Source of the DNA: Cyclobacteriaceae bacterium
GTDB lineage: Bacteria > Bacteroidota > Bacteroidia > Cytophagales > Cyclobacteriaceae
Direction: 5' to 3'
DNA: 59,686 nucleotides
Assembly: GCA_022841475.1 (NCBI GenBank)
Contig: JALHRJ010000025.1
Span: 1 to 59,686, forward strand
Shown one piece after another: positions 59,188 through 59,686 of this stretch. Under the pieces are notes generated by a model. It was not told the DNA's origin. It made no database searches and saw only the letters and a program-made list of their open reading frames with translations. Every line of letters begins with the position of its first letter. Position 1 is the stretch's first letter. The translations under genes and the position numbers were made by a program.

Positions 59188-59686
59188 TATGGCCCATGAA
59201 ATCAACTATAAAGAGCCACCTGTCATTGAAATCGAAAATCTTCACAAAGCTTTTGGTGTCAACAAGGTATTGCGTGGCTTTAATTTGAAATTATGGCAGG
59301 GAGAAAATCTGGCCGTAATGGGTAAATCCGGCTCTGGAAAATCCGTATTGATAAAGTGTATCATCGGTCTTGTTGAAATTGATCAGGGAAAGCTAATGGT
59401 TCTAAATCAAGATGTAACGTTATTAAATCGAAAGGAGTTAGATCAATTAAGGGTTAGCGTTGGATTTCAGTTTCAGAGCAGTGCCTTGTATGATTCGATG
59501 ACTGTCCGTGAGAATCTGGAGTTTCCATTACGAAGACATAAAGAGCGGGTTAAGAATGAATCAAATCTTACAAGGCTTGTAACAGAAGCGCTCGAGGCTG
59601 TCGGGTTGTTACAAGCCATAGACTATATGCCCGCTGAACTTTCCGGAGGTATGAAGAAACGGATCGCTTTAGCACGCACGCTTATC
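59177..59686 (+). CDS. MlaF-like ABC transporter ATP-binding protein (3' end cut by window edge)
   Basis: 170 codons from the ATG at 59177 to the window edge; a second in-frame ATG at 59189 is also possible. The first start overlaps the permease by 11 bp, the second lies 1 bp after its stop. The product has IENLHKAFGVNKVLRGFNLKL, Walker A MGKSGSGKSVLIKC, the Q loop FQFQSSALYDSMTVRENLEF and the signature LSGGMKKRIALARTL. It would power the MlaE-type permease. Walker B lies beyond the edge. Confidence 0.9.
   Translation, partial: MSYSMAHEINYKEPPVIEIENLHKAFGVNKVLRGFNLKLWQGENLAVMGKSGSGKSVLIKCIIGLVEIDQGKLMVLNQDVTLLNRKELDQLRVSVGFQFQSSALYDSMTVRENLEFPLRRHKERVKNESNLTRLVTEALEAVGLLQAIDYMPAELSGGMKKRIALARTLI

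Noticed and set aside
1..59686. CRISPR arrays, tRNA or rRNA genes, insertion sequences and prophage genes
   Set aside because: No regularly spaced repeats, tRNA-like T-loop words in a foldable context, transposase or integrase motifs were found when reading both strands.

Overview
The window looks like chromosomal DNA of a Bacteroidota bacterium, most likely a Cytophagia-type member. The grounds are a type IX secretion C-terminal sorting domain, a PorT-like barrel, an S46 dipeptidyl-peptidase, fused isobutyryl-CoA mutase (IcmF), Tat-exported TIM-barrel proteins, AT-rich leaders without Shine-Dalgarno sequences and moderate GC. No rRNA, tRNA, CRISPR array, transposase or phage gene was seen. 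Family names come from motif recognition in the translated sequence; nothing was searched.

Layout. 1-10.4 kb is housekeeping: the start of a molybdenum-hydroxylase [2Fe-2S] subunit, a DUF2236 oxygenase-like protein, membrane proteins, HrpB helicase (with a repeat-derived insertion), a DUF1295 enzyme, a MaoC hydratase, a PiT-PhoU-like phosphate transporter and a SET-domain protein. 10.4-24.5 kb is a rhamnoside-degradation locus: a GntR regulator and TIM-barrel protein on the minus strand, and divergently a six-gene run with GH106, a serine hydrolase, a PQQ-type sugar dehydrogenase with cytochrome c, a cysteine-free SUMF1-fold protein, DUF1080 and GH78. No SusC/SusD pair lies in the window. 24.5-29.5 kb holds a palindromic repeat, an esterase remnant, a T9SS-secreted Ig-like protein, a barrel protein and a two-domain esterase.

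29.6-33.5 kb is the most unusual part: a Family 2B encapsulin shell gene carrying a cyclic-nucleotide-binding-like domain, followed 8 bp later by a type I terpene cyclase of the 2-methylisoborneol-synthase kind whose N-terminal tail has a GPTGLGT motif. A membrane-anchored class III adenylate cyclase with all catalytic residues is divergent from the shell gene. Together they suggest a cAMP-linked terpene-making protein nanocompartment.

33.6-39.8 kb has a Nudix-type regulator with a broken catalytic box, two tandem GH3 glycosidases and a Tat-exported TIM-barrel protein. 39.9-49.0 kb is a full L-rhamnose catabolic cluster: RhaT, the aldolase/dehydrogenase fusion RhaEW, RhaM, RhaI, RhaB and LutABC, which would take rhamnose to DHAP and, through lactaldehyde and lactate, to pyruvate. 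The upstream glycosidases would release the rhamnose. 49.4-59.7 kb returns to housekeeping: S46 peptidase, lamin-tail protein, small DUF proteins, a histidine kinase with an extra C-terminal domain, IcmF, and the start of an MlaE/MlaF lipid ABC transporter cut by the window edge.

Several dispersed palindromic repeat families sit between genes, and one is inside hrpB in frame.
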